Below are positions 6,669-15,500 of a DNA stretch of 64,000 nucleotides, piece after piece. Below the pieces are notes generated by a model. The model did no database searches. It saw nothing but the letters and a program-made list of their open reading frames with translations, and was not told where the DNA came from. The translations under genes were made by a program, and so were the position numbers. This DNA is from an uncultured Prevotellaceae bacterium (GTDB taxonomy: Bacteria > Bacteroidota > Bacteroidia > Bacteroidales > Bacteroidaceae). Numbering within the stretch: position 1 is the first letter of the stretch; each line of letters begins with the position of its first letter. The stretch is taken from contig CACXQL010000008.1 in the NCBI GenBank assembly GCA_902769805.1, forward strand, positions 1 through 64,000, read 5' to 3'.

Positions 6669-7790
6669 ATGAAATGGATGAAAGAACAGAAAAGACATGA
6701 GAACCTGACATACCTGGCACTGTGGGGCATGCTCTTCGCAGTGCCAGTGCTCAGTCTCTATATCCGTTCCGTCAACATCCCTGTCTTTGGCTTCGAATGG
6801 AGAGAAGTATTCATGATATGGAGACAGTTCGGCATCTTCCTTGCCATCTTCCTTATTCATAACTTTCTGCTCGCTCCCCTCTTGGTGTACAAGCAACGCC
6901 GTACCCTGTATTTCAGCATCATCGCTGTAATCATCGGAGCCTTCATTGTATACCAATGTACTACGCGACCATCCGAGCGCAGGGCTTTCCATCATGGACC
7001 GCCTCCCTTTGAACAGATGGAGCCGTCACACAGACAACATCCTCCCCAGCCCCGAGAGTTCAAGAAATTCCAACGGCACAGACCTCCATTGATGATGGGG
7101 CAACATGATATCATCGCTCTCATCATCCTCATCCTGATGTTAGGCATGAACATCGGCATCAAACTCTATTTCAAGTCACGTCATGATGCCAAACAGCTCA
7201 TGGCACTGGAGAAGGAGAACCTGGAGCAACAATTGGAATACCTGCGGTACCAGATCAATCCGCACTTCTTCATGAACACACTTAATAATATCCATGCATT
7301 GGTGGATATCGACCCCGAGAAGGCTAAGGATACGATCCTGGAACTGTCGAAGATGATGCGTTTCGTACTCTATGAGGGTAATAAGGAAGGGGTTCCCCTG
7401 AGTCGTGAGTTCGATTTCATCCGTCATTATGTCACTTTGATGCAGCTACGTTATACGGATAAGGTAGACGTACAAGTAGACCTGCCTGCGGAAGTGCCCG
7501 ACTACCAGTTGCCGCCTCTCATGCTCATCACATTTATCGAGAATGCCTTCAAACACGGCATCAGTTACCAGCACGACTCGTTTGTCCATATCAAGGCTGA
7601 CATCGAGGATGCTACCTTATATTTTGAATGCAGGAACAGCAAGGCGGATACCCCCAATCAGGATAAGGGCGGTGTAGGTCTGGCGAATGTCAAACAACGA
7701 TTAAACTTACTCTATGGAGAAAACTATACGCTGAATATACAGGACGAGCCTGATACATATAATGTAGAACTTCAAATACCACTCACATGA
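6669..7790 (+). CDS. LytS-type sensor histidine kinase
   Basis: A 373-residue inner-membrane kinase. Four hydrophobic segments (about 13-33, 53-75, 82-96 and 148-165) surround a His/Pro-rich extracytoplasmic loop (97-146). A coiled linker leads to the His_kinase domain with phosphoacceptor H199 in the motif INPHFFMNTLNN. The ATPase part has ENAFKHG (N-box) and GGVGLANVKQRL (G-box). It overlaps the response regulator by four bases (ATGA), so translational coupling is likely. The His-rich loop could bind a metal, but this is inference from composition. Confidence 0.92.
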   Translation: MKWMKEQKRHENLTYLALWGMLFAVPVLSLYIRSVNIPVFGFEWREVFMIWRQFGIFLAIFLIHNFLLAPLLVYKQRRTLYFSIIAVIIGAFIVYQCTTRPSERRAFHHGPPPFEQMEPSHRQHPPQPREFKKFQRHRPPLMMGQHDIIALIILILMLGMNIGIKLYFKSRHDAKQLMALEKENLEQQLEYLRYQINPHFFMNTLNNIHALVDIDPEKAKDTILELSKMMRFVLYEGNKEGVPLSREFDFIRHYVTLMQLRYTDKVDVQVDLPAEVPDYQLPPLMLITFIENAFKHGISYQHDSFVHIKADIEDATLYFECRNSKADTPNQDKGGVGLANVKQRLNLLYGENYTLNIQDEPDTYNVELQIPLT

Positions 7791-8512
7791 TCAGATGTCT
7801 GGCTATTGATGACGAGCCCCTTGCCTTGCAACAACTGGTGACCTATATCGGAAAGATTCCTTTCCTTGAACTGGCAGCCCAGTGCCAGAGTGCTTTGGAA
7901 GCAAGAAAATTCTTAGAACAGGAGACGGTGGATGCCATCTTCTGCGACATCAATATGCCAGACCTCAACGGGATGGACTTCGTGAAGTCGCTGCAATACC
8001 CTCCTATGATAGTCTTCACTACCGCCTATAGCGAATATGCCGTTGAGGGCTTTAAGGTGAATGCAGTTGACTATCTGCTGAAACCTTTCGGTTTACAGGA
8101 CTTCCAACGTGCCGCCAATCGTATAAGAGAGAGACTGGATACAACAACTCGTCTCCCTCAACAAGGAGGAGTCGGAGATGGGTCTGACACAATCTTCGTC
8201 AAGACCGAATATCGCATCGTTAAAGTCACCATTGCCGACATCCGATATATCGAGGGCATGAGTGAATATCTGAAGATTTACATAGAGGGAGAATCAAAAC
8301 CCATCATCACCCTTCTCTCCATGAAGAAAATCACAGAGCATCTTCCTGATACGTTCATGCGCATCCATCGCTCCTATATCGTCAATCTGACAAAGATACA
8401 AGAAGTCAACAAAAACCGCATCATCATGGATGCAGACACCTACCTGCCTATTGGCGACCTTTATAAAGAGGGCTTCCAGAACTACCTTGACACCCACTTT
8501 TTAGGGAAGTAA
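7787..8512 (+). CDS. LytTR-family response regulator
   Basis: A 241-residue transcription regulator. The receiver domain (1-120) has the acidic pocket IDDEP, phosphoacceptor D54 in FCDINMPD, and the conserved Thr/Ser and Lys (TTAYSEYA, YLLKPF). The LytTR DNA-binding domain (about 145-241) contains FVKTEYR, IEGMSEYLKIY and MRIHRSYIVNL. Partner of the LytS-type kinase it overlaps. The interdomain linker carries the peptide RLPQQGGVGDGS, encoded by a GC-rich hairpin resembling two hairpins in the next gene, which looks like a mobile in-frame insert. Confidence 0.93.
   Translation: MIRCLAIDDEPLALQQLVTYIGKIPFLELAAQCQSALEARKFLEQETVDAIFCDINMPDLNGMDFVKSLQYPPMIVFTTAYSEYAVEGFKVNAVDYLLKPFGLQDFQRAANRIRERLDTTTRLPQQGGVGDGSDTIFVKTEYRIVKVTIADIRYIEGMSEYLKIYIEGESKPIITLLSMKKITEHLPDTFMRIHRSYIVNLTKIQEVNKNRIIMDADTYLPIGDLYKEGFQNYLDTHFLGK
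8147..8181 (+). repeat. GC-rich hairpin insert in the response-regulator linker
   Basis: CTCC, CTCAACAA, GGAG forms a small hairpin encoding LPQQGGVG between the receiver and LytTR domains. It resembles the elements at 9034 and 9166. Confidence 0.55.
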
Positions 8513-8535
8513 GGGATAAATAAATCGGGTTTTAT

Positions 8536-8566
8536 TTTGTGTTTCCCTCTTTTTACACTATCTTTG
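8536..8566 (+). promoter_or_regulatory. Promoter of the dsbD operon
   Basis: TTTG at 8536-8539 and TATCTTTG at 8559-8566. The -7 box lies downstream of an alternative upstream ATG (8537), which argues that translation starts at 8588. Confidence 0.75.
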
Positions 8567-8587
8567 CACCTTAACAACAAAGATAGC

Positions 8588-10615
8588 ATGAGGAAGATAC
8601 TACTCTTTTTTTCTGTCATATTGTATGTGTGCTCGGCGAGTGCGCAGATGGCAGACCCTGTCCACTTCACGTCGCAACTGAAGGAACTCGGCAACGATGA
8701 GGCGGAGATTATCTTCACGGCAAAGATTGACCAAGGCTGGCATGTGTACTCCACCGACTTGACGGGTGGACCGATAGCAGCCAGCTTCAATGTCGTCAAG
8801 ATGGATGGTGTGGAGAAAGTGGGAAAGCTAAGACCCCGAGGCAACGAGCAGAAGGTGTTCGACAAGCTCTTTGACATGGAGGTACGCTACTTTGAGAAAG
8901 CAGCCACCTTCGTACAAAAGATTAAGTTCACTAAGCCGGAATACACCATCGACTGCTATCTGGAGTATGGTGCCTGCAATGATGAGATGTGTATGCCCCC
9001 TTCCGAAGTAGCATTTAAAAAGGAAGGAAAGAGCCCCATCCCCGTCCCCTCCCAACAAGAGGGGAGTGAGGACAACGTCAAGACAGACACTGTTGCTCGT
9101 GTGGATCTTACTGAGAACACAGACAGCATCAACGAGGCTGCAGGTACAGACAGTACCCTATGGGCGCCAACGCCCCTTCCTCAACAGGGAGGGGATGAGG
9201 GAGTGTCTCATGGTTTGCTTGCCATCTTCCTCGCAGGACTATTGGGAGGCTTCATCGCCTTACTCACTCCCTGTGTATGGCCTATCATCCCGATGACCGT
9301 ATCATTCTTCCTGAAACGGAACAAGGAACGCTCGAGAGCCATCCGTGAAGCGATTATCTACGGACTGAGCATCATCGTCATCTATGTGGCATTAGGACTT
9401 CTTGTTACAGCCTTGTTTGGAGCCAACGCCCTGAATGCCCTCAGCACCAATGCTTGGTTTAACATCTTCTTCGCCCTGTTGCTCATCATCTTCGCCGCCT
9501 CTTTCTTCGGGGCTTTCGAGTTGACACTACCCTCTTCATGGTCGAATAAGATAGACCAGAAGAGTGATGCTCTTTCCAATAAGGCAGCAGCAAACGCTAC
9601 ACTCTCAACGCTACACTCTTCACTTGCCATCTTCTTGATGGCATTCACCCTCGTACTGGTATCGTTCTCTTGTACAGGACCTATCATCGGATTCCTATTG
9701 GTAGCTGTATCCACCCAGGGCAATATCCTCGGACCGACTCTCGGCATGTTAGGATTCTCCATCGGACTGGCTATTCCCTTTGCCTTCTTCGCCCTTTTCC
9801 CGTCACTATTGAAATCTGTGCCGAAGTCGGGCGGATGGATGAATACGATAAAAGTCGTGCTCGGATTCATCGAACTCGCCTTTGCCCTCAAATTCCTGAG
9901 TGTGGCAGACCTTGCCTATGGCTGGCGACTACTTGACAGAGAGGTATTCCTCGCTATATGGATAGCTCTCTTCGGACTATTAGGAGCTTATCTGATGGGA
10001 TGGCTACGCTTCCCCCATGACGAACCGGAGCATCGTACCAACGTACCCCAGTTCTTCCTCGGACTGCTCTCCTTTGCCTTCACCATCTATATGATACCGG
10101 GACTATGGGGAGCACCCTTAAAAGCCATCAGCGCCTTCACCCCACCGATGTACACACAGGACTATAAGATAGTCCAGACGACGGTAGTGGAAGCGCCTTT
10201 CAAGGATTACGAGCAGGGAATGGCATTTGCAAAAGAACAACACAAGCCCGTCATCATCGACTTCACGGGCTTTGGCTGTGTGAACTGCCGTAAGATGGAG
10301 GCTGCCGTATGGACGGACGAGGAAGTGGCACGACGACTCACACAGGACTATGTGCTCATCTCCCTCTATGTCGATGACAAGACACCCCTACCCCAACCTG
10401 TCGAGGTGGAGGTAAACGGTCAGAAGCGCACATTACGCACTATCGGAGACAAGTGGAGCCATCTGCAGGCCGTCAAGTTCGGTGCCAACACACAACCCTT
10501 CTACGTCCTGCTTAATGAGGATGGCATGCCATTGGGACCATCCCGTTCCTATAATGAGGATATCCAAGAGTATCTCCAATGGCTTGACAATGGTCTCAAC
10601 AAGTATAAACCATAA
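8588..10615 (+). CDS. dsbD: DsbD-type thiol:disulfide interchange protein
   Basis: A 675-residue membrane protein that passes electrons from cytoplasmic thioredoxin to periplasmic thiols. The start at 8588 was chosen because it gives a clean signal peptide (…VCSASAQ) and lies after the promoter. An N-terminal DsbD-alpha-like domain (about 20-145) has paired cysteines in CYLEYGACNDEMC. A linker follows (about 150-210). The central CcdA/DsbD transmembrane domain (about 215-515) has eight hydrophobic segments and conserved LLTPCVWPIIP and SCTGPIIG cysteines. A C-terminal thioredoxin domain carries GFGCVNCRK with C564 and C567. Two GC-rich hairpins are inserted in the linker (VPSQQEGSE and LPQQGGDEG). 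The outer-membrane barrel gene follows after 12 bases. Confidence 0.93.
   Translation: MRKILLFFSVILYVCSASAQMADPVHFTSQLKELGNDEAEIIFTAKIDQGWHVYSTDLTGGPIAASFNVVKMDGVEKVGKLRPRGNEQKVFDKLFDMEVRYFEKAATFVQKIKFTKPEYTIDCYLEYGACNDEMCMPPSEVAFKKEGKSPIPVPSQQEGSEDNVKTDTVARVDLTENTDSINEAAGTDSTLWAPTPLPQQGGDEGVSHGLLAIFLAGLLGGFIALLTPCVWPIIPMTVSFFLKRNKERSRAIREAIIYGLSIIVIYVALGLLVTALFGANALNALSTNAWFNIFFALLLIIFAASFFGAFELTLPSSWSNKIDQKSDALSNKAAANATLSTLHSSLAIFLMAFTLVLVSFSCTGPIIGFLLVAVSTQGNILGPTLGMLGFSIGLAIPFAFFALFPSLLKSVPKSGGWMNTIKVVLGFIELAFALKFLSVADLAYGWRLLDREVFLAIWIALFGLLGAYLMGWLRFPHDEPEHRTNVPQFFLGLLSFAFTIYMIPGLWGAPLKAISAFTPPMYTQDYKIVQTTVVEAPFKDYEQGMAFAKEQHKPVIIDFTGFGCVNCRKMEAAVWTDEEVARRLTQDYVLISLYVDDKTPLPQPVEVEVNGQKRTLRTIGDKWSHLQAVKFGANTQPFYVLLNEDGMPLGPSRSYNEDIQEYLQWLDNGLNKYKP
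9034..9070 (+). repeat. GC-rich hairpin insert 1 in the dsbD linker
   Basis: CCCCTC, CCAACAA, GAGGGG inside the linker between the DsbD-alpha and membrane domains, encoding PVPSQQEGSE. Related in sequence and peptide output to the elements at 8147 and 9166. Confidence 0.6.
9166..9203 (+). repeat. GC-rich hairpin insert 2 in the dsbD linker
   Basis: CCCCTTCC, TCAACA, GGGAGGGG encodes TPLPQQGGDEG in the same interdomain linker. The second copy in one gene supports a dispersed element tolerated in linkers. Confidence 0.6.
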
Positions 10616-10627
10616 AACAGAAATAAC

Positions 10628-11263
10628 ATGAAAAGAATTACCACATTAGTCATGGCCATAGCACTTGCCATACCGTCATTCGCCCTGTTTGACTCGGACA
10701 CAGGCAGGAGCCGCTATAACCATATTAACACGGAGCACTATTACGGACTGCGTATCGGACTGAACATCGCCAGTATGAGCAGTGACGACCCACAGTTTGA
10801 CGCAGGAACCAGGACTGGTCTTGCCATCGGCGGTGTCTATGGCATCAAGCTGTCCAACAGTACACCTCTCTGGCTGGAGCCGGGACTGATGTACTCAGAG
10901 AAAGGTGGTGAGACAACCATCGAGAATGAGAAAGTGACCTACCGTCTGTCATACCTGCAACTGCCTATTGTCATCAAATACAGCATAAATATTGATGACG
11001 ACTTCTACGTGCAACCATTCTTCGGCGGCTATCTTGCCCTCGGCGTGGGCGGCAAAGCGAAATATTATAATACCAGGGAGTCTGATGCCATCTTTGACAC
11101 GATGAACCGTTTCGACGGGGGACTGCGTCTCGGTTGTGGCGCAGAATATAAGATGATCTATGCCGAGTTAGGCTTTGACCTCGGACTTGCCGATATCGCC
11201 CAAAACGATTTCGACGCCACCCGTACCCGTAGCTTCTTTATTAATATCGGAGTGAATTTTTAG
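10628..11263 (+). CDS. Outer-membrane beta-barrel protein (PorT-like family)
   Basis: A 211-residue exported protein with a signal peptide (1-19, ending in SFA). The remainder alternates hydrophobic strands (YYGLRIGLNIASM, LWLEPGLMYSEKGG, LQLPIVIKYSI, VQPFFGGYLALGVGG, LRLGCGAEYKMIYAELGFDLGL) and ends in an aromatic residue (FFINIGVNF), the outer-membrane barrel signature. It fits the eight-stranded OMP_b-brl_2/PorT-like group common in Bacteroidota. It is probably co-transcribed with dsbD. Its stop codon TAG is the first triplet of a heptamer array. The specific role is unknown. Confidence 0.8.
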   Translation: MKRITTLVMAIALAIPSFALFDSDTGRSRYNHINTEHYYGLRIGLNIASMSSDDPQFDAGTRTGLAIGGVYGIKLSNSTPLWLEPGLMYSEKGGETTIENEKVTYRLSYLQLPIVIKYSINIDDDFYVQPFFGGYLALGVGGKAKYYNTRESDAIFDTMNRFDGGLRLGCGAEYKMIYAELGFDLGLADIAQNDFDATRTRSFFINIGVNF

Positions 11264-11288
11264 TTCATCGTTTATCATTCATAGTTAA
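11261..11288 (+). repeat. Heptamer array starting at a stop codon
   Basis: Four 7-base units, TAGTTCA, TCGTTTA, TCATTCA, TAGTTAA, start exactly at the TAG stop of the barrel gene and end five bases before the mrp start. Confidence 0.65.
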
Positions 11289-11292
11289 GACC

Positions 11293-12411
11293 ATGACCCT
11301 ATATCCCCAGATGATTGTCGATGCCTTGCAGACAGTGACGTATGCAGGTACGAAGAAGAATATTATTGAGAGTGGCATGCTGGCAGACCAGCCTGTCGTG
11401 GCTGCACCCCAGAAAGAAGGAGAACCATGGAAAGTGAGTGTCGTACTGGAGTTCCCACGCGATACAGACCCTTTCCTGAAATCGACTGTCAAGGCGGCGG
11501 AGGCAGCTGTCAAATACCATTGCGGTAAGGATGTCGAAGTCACTATCCAGACAGAATTCAAGTCGAAACCACGCCCTGAGGTGGGTAAACTGTTACCACA
11601 GGTGAAGAACATCGTGGCTGTCAGCAGTGGCAAGGGAGGTGTGGGCAAGAGTACCGTCTCTGCCAATCTCGCCATCGCACTGGCACGACTGGGGTATAAA
11701 GTAGGCTTGTTAGATACCGATATCTTCGGACCTTCGATGCCAAAGATGTTCAAGGCAGAAGATGCACGTCCCTATGCTGTCAACGTAGACGGACGGGACC
11801 TGATAGAACCTGTCGAAGTATACGGAGTAAAACTGCTCTCTATCGGTTTCTTCGTCAGTCCTGAGACAGCAACACTCTGGCGTGGCGGCATGGCATCAAA
11901 TGCCCTCAAGCAACTCATCGCCGATGCTGACTGGGGAGAACTCGACTACCTCATCCTCGACACACCTCCAGGTACATCCGATATTCATCTCACATTATTA
12001 CAGACTCTTGCCATCACGGGTGCCATCATCGTCTCGACACCTCAGCAGGTAGCCCTTGCCGATGCCCGTAAAGGTATTGATATGTATCGCAACGAGAAAG
12101 TGAATGTACCTATCCTTGGCTTGGTAGAGAATATGGCATGGTTCGCCCCTGCCGAACTGCCAGAGAACCGTTATTACATCTTCGGCAAGGAAGGATGCAA
12201 GCAACTCGCTGAAGAGATGGATGTTCCCCTACTCGCCCAGATTCCTCTTGTTCAAAGTATCTGTGATAATGGCGACCAGGGAACTCCTGCCGCTCTCAAT
12301 AGTGATACGGCAACAGGACTTGCCTTCATCAACCTTGCCCAGGCTGTCGTCACCGTCGTCAACAAGCGCAACCGCGAACTGCCTAAGACACAGATTGTTG
12401 GGGTGAAATAA
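11293..12411 (+). CDS. mrp: Mrp/NBP35-family iron-sulfur carrier ATPase
   Basis: A 372-residue cytoplasmic P-loop protein implicated in iron-sulfur cluster delivery. An N-terminal MIP18/DUF59-like domain (about 1-95) precedes the deviant Walker A motif SGKGGVGKST (112-121), the DTDIFGPSMP switch and the DTPPGTSD motif. The usual C-terminal cluster-binding CxxC of E. coli Mrp is absent: the corresponding stretch reads NMAWFAPAELPENRYYIFG with no cysteine. A CxxC-less form may be normal for this lineage, but it weakens a direct cluster-binding claim. Confidence 0.93.
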   Translation: MTLYPQMIVDALQTVTYAGTKKNIIESGMLADQPVVAAPQKEGEPWKVSVVLEFPRDTDPFLKSTVKAAEAAVKYHCGKDVEVTIQTEFKSKPRPEVGKLLPQVKNIVAVSSGKGGVGKSTVSANLAIALARLGYKVGLLDTDIFGPSMPKMFKAEDARPYAVNVDGRDLIEPVEVYGVKLLSIGFFVSPETATLWRGGMASNALKQLIADADWGELDYLILDTPPGTSDIHLTLLQTLAITGAIIVSTPQQVALADARKGIDMYRNEKVNVPILGLVENMAWFAPAELPENRYYIFGKEGCKQLAEEMDVPLLAQIPLVQSICDNGDQGTPAALNSDTATGLAFINLAQAVVTVVNKRNRELPKTQIVGVK

Positions 12412-12427
12412 AGTTTTTTTCATGATA

Positions 12428-12459
12428 TTTGTATCTTTCAGAAATAATAACTACCTTTG
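12428..12459 (+). promoter_or_regulatory. Promoter of the C10 protease operon
   Basis: TTTG at 12428-12431 and TACCTTTG at 12452-12459, spaced 24 bases start to start, 54 bases before the ATG at 12514. It probably drives both protease genes. Confidence 0.75.
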
Positions 12460-12513
12460 CAAATGAAGTGAGGAAGAACACCTTATTAAAGAATAACCAA
12501 AACAAAAAGAAAT

Positions 12514-15500
12514 ATGAGAAGACTGTCATTATTATTAGCGAGTTTATTCATCTCCCTGATAACATTTGCCGGCGAGGTGACAGAAGAAGAGGCATTGCAG
12601 AAAGCCCAGCAGTTCATGAAGGGCAAGCAGTTCAAACAAAGGAATTTGCGACGTGCTGCCTCTACGACAGGGAATAATCCCTATTACGTGTTTAACGCAG
12701 AGAACAATGACGGTTTTGTCGTCATTGCAGGCAACGACCTTATGCCAGAAGTGTTGGGATATGCCGAGCATGGCAATCTTGAGCTGTCGAAAGCACCTGA
12801 CAATGTAAAGTGGCTCTTCAGCTATTATGCCGATGTTGCCAAGACATTAAAAAATGCACCTGCCAGCACTACCACCAGGCGCGCTGCAAGGAGAAGTGCC
12901 AACCTGACAGAACTCATACCATTGATGAAGACCAAGTGGGATCAGGCAGGTAACTTTCAGGAGCATTGTCCTGAGATAGGTGGCAACAAGGCACTTACTG
13001 GTTGTGTGGCAACAGCAATGGCACAGGTAGTAAACTACTTCCAGTGGCCTTTGAATAGTGTACGTGAGTCAGTAGGTTATTTATCTAACAAAGACGATGG
13101 CTCAAAGCCCCAGATAGAACTCGAGACACTGCCAGCCAGAAAGTTCAACTGGTTTAATATGAGCGATGATGACATTGCATGGCTGATGCGCTATTGTGGT
13201 CAGTCGGTTTTGATGAACTATAATCTTGATGAGTCCACATCGTTTGCCTCGAGGATTCCCGGTGCACTTATCTCAGTATTCAACTTCAGTAAGGGCGTCG
13301 ATTTGGTAAACCGTAATGAGTTTACGGATGAGGAGTGGGAACAGGCTCTTTACAAAGAGATTGAGTCGGGTCGTCCTGTCATCTATAGCGGTTTCAAAGA
13401 CCAAAAAGGTCACACCTTCGTACTGCACGGCTATAAGGAGGGCAAGTTCTTTATCAACTGGGGCTGGGGTGGTAACTTCGACGGTTATTTTGCCTTGACT
13501 GAACTGACACCTAATGGTATGGATCTCACCGAGGATCAGAATGCCGTAGTGGGTATCCAGCCTTCCTCGAACAACGAGATCAAATATGAAGAGAAAACTG
13601 AGATTGGCTTCCGCGAGGTGCATGTAGAGAAACAGGGACAGTTGGCTTCGCTGCTCCCTGAGAGCGAACGCTATCTTATCAGCCGTCTGAAGGTGACAGG
13701 TGAGATTGGCGGTAAGGATTTTGACGTAATACATGATATGTCGGAGAATAAATACGGTGAGGGGCCACAGGGTCGTTTGTCGAAACTCGACCTGTCAGAA
13801 GTGCGTATAGTTGGCGGTGAAACGTTTGGAAACAATCAGGAGATGCATGATGACACCTTCTCAATGTGGCAATTTGCACAATGTCAGTCGCTGACCAATA
13901 TCATTTTTCCTAAAACACTAAAAAAAATCGATGAATCAGCATTCTTCAATGTGCATCTTACGTCGATTATCATACCAAAATCGGTGACAGAGATTAGTGG
14001 TATTGCTTTCAGAATTGAAACTCTGAATTCCATCCAGGTAGAAGAAGGCAATCCCGTGTATTACTCACAAAACAACGCTCTTTATGAGAAAGCTACAGGC
14101 AAACTTATCAGAGGCTGTCGAGGTTCTGGTATTCCAGAAGGAGTAAAGGAAATTGGAAATGATGCCTTCTATGAGGCTGGTTTGGAGAGCATTGTCTTTC
14201 CAAAGAGCGTAAAGAGTATAGGCGATTATGCATTCGGCTTTAATTATAGAATTCAGGATTTGTATATTCCTGCCTCTGTGGAGAGAATAGGGTATCGCGC
14301 TTTCAATTTATGTTCATTAGCTTCCATCACTGTTGACAAAAATAATGAGGCGTACGATTCTCGCGATAATTGTAAAGCTCTCATTGAGACCAACACGAAT
14401 ACATTGATTGTGGCATCAAATGCCACTACCGAGATTCCATCTACTGTGAAGGCATTAGCTCCCGGGGCTTTTTCTAAACTCGACATAAATCTTCTGGAGA
14501 TACCCATAGGCGTGAAAAACTTCAAGTATGCTTTCGAGGATGTCAAAACAAAAACCATCAGGGTCTACTATCCCACACCCATCGACATCGAAGAGAATGC
14601 TTTCGACGATGAAGAAGGTAATTACCTGCCCCATAACATCCGTCTGATAGTTCCTGACGGCACCAAAAAGCTGTATGCTGCCGCCAAAGGTTGGAAGGTG
14701 TTTACACAATTTGAACGACTGATTGTGGAGGCCTCGGAGTATGAGTCAATGCGTGACTATACAATTCATGTGACTACACCAGGAACGCTGGAAAGTCGTA
14801 TTCCCTCCGGCAAGAAGAATATCATCGAGAAGTTGACGGTGACAGGTAAGATCAACGGGGAAGATATTAGGATACTAAAGGACATGTGCCAAAGCGAGGG
14901 CATGCTGTCAAGCATTGACCTGTCAGGTGCAACTATCGTTGAAGGAGGTGGTTCTACTGCCAATGAACTACCTGCGGAAGCTTTCATATCGACGACCAAT
15001 CTGAAGTCTATCGTGCTCCCGAAGAACCTCACGGCTATCGGCGATTATGCCTTCCAGGACAGCGGCATCGAGGAACTGGTATTGCCCAAAAACGTCACAT
15101 CACTTGGACGTGACATCTTCTATTACGCCCGTAACCTGGAGGCACTGAGTGTGGAGAATGGCAATCCCGTATTCGATTCGCGCGACAACTGCAACGCCAT
15201 CATTGAGACGGCTACCAACACCCTGCGTATAGGTTGCATGAATACAAAGATTCCGACTAATGTGACAGCAGTGGGCGATATGGCATTCAGCGGCAAGCCT
15301 GGATTGGAGGAAATAGAGATTCCTAATAGTGTGACATCGTTAGGATGGGCATCCTTCTGGGCTGATACAGAACTGACGAAGGTGAAGATGTCTGCCGGTA
15401 TCACCAACCTGGGCGAATCACCCTTCGGAGGCTGCGACAACATCTCCTCGTTTGTTGTTGATGAGAAGAATCAAAAGTATGACTCTCGTAACAACTGTAA

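Noticed and set aside
12429..12677. A short forward frame overlapping the first protease start, with a similar one at 17138-17371
   Set aside because: Both are alternate frames of the near-identical propeptide DNA, so their resemblance is a by-product of that conversion.
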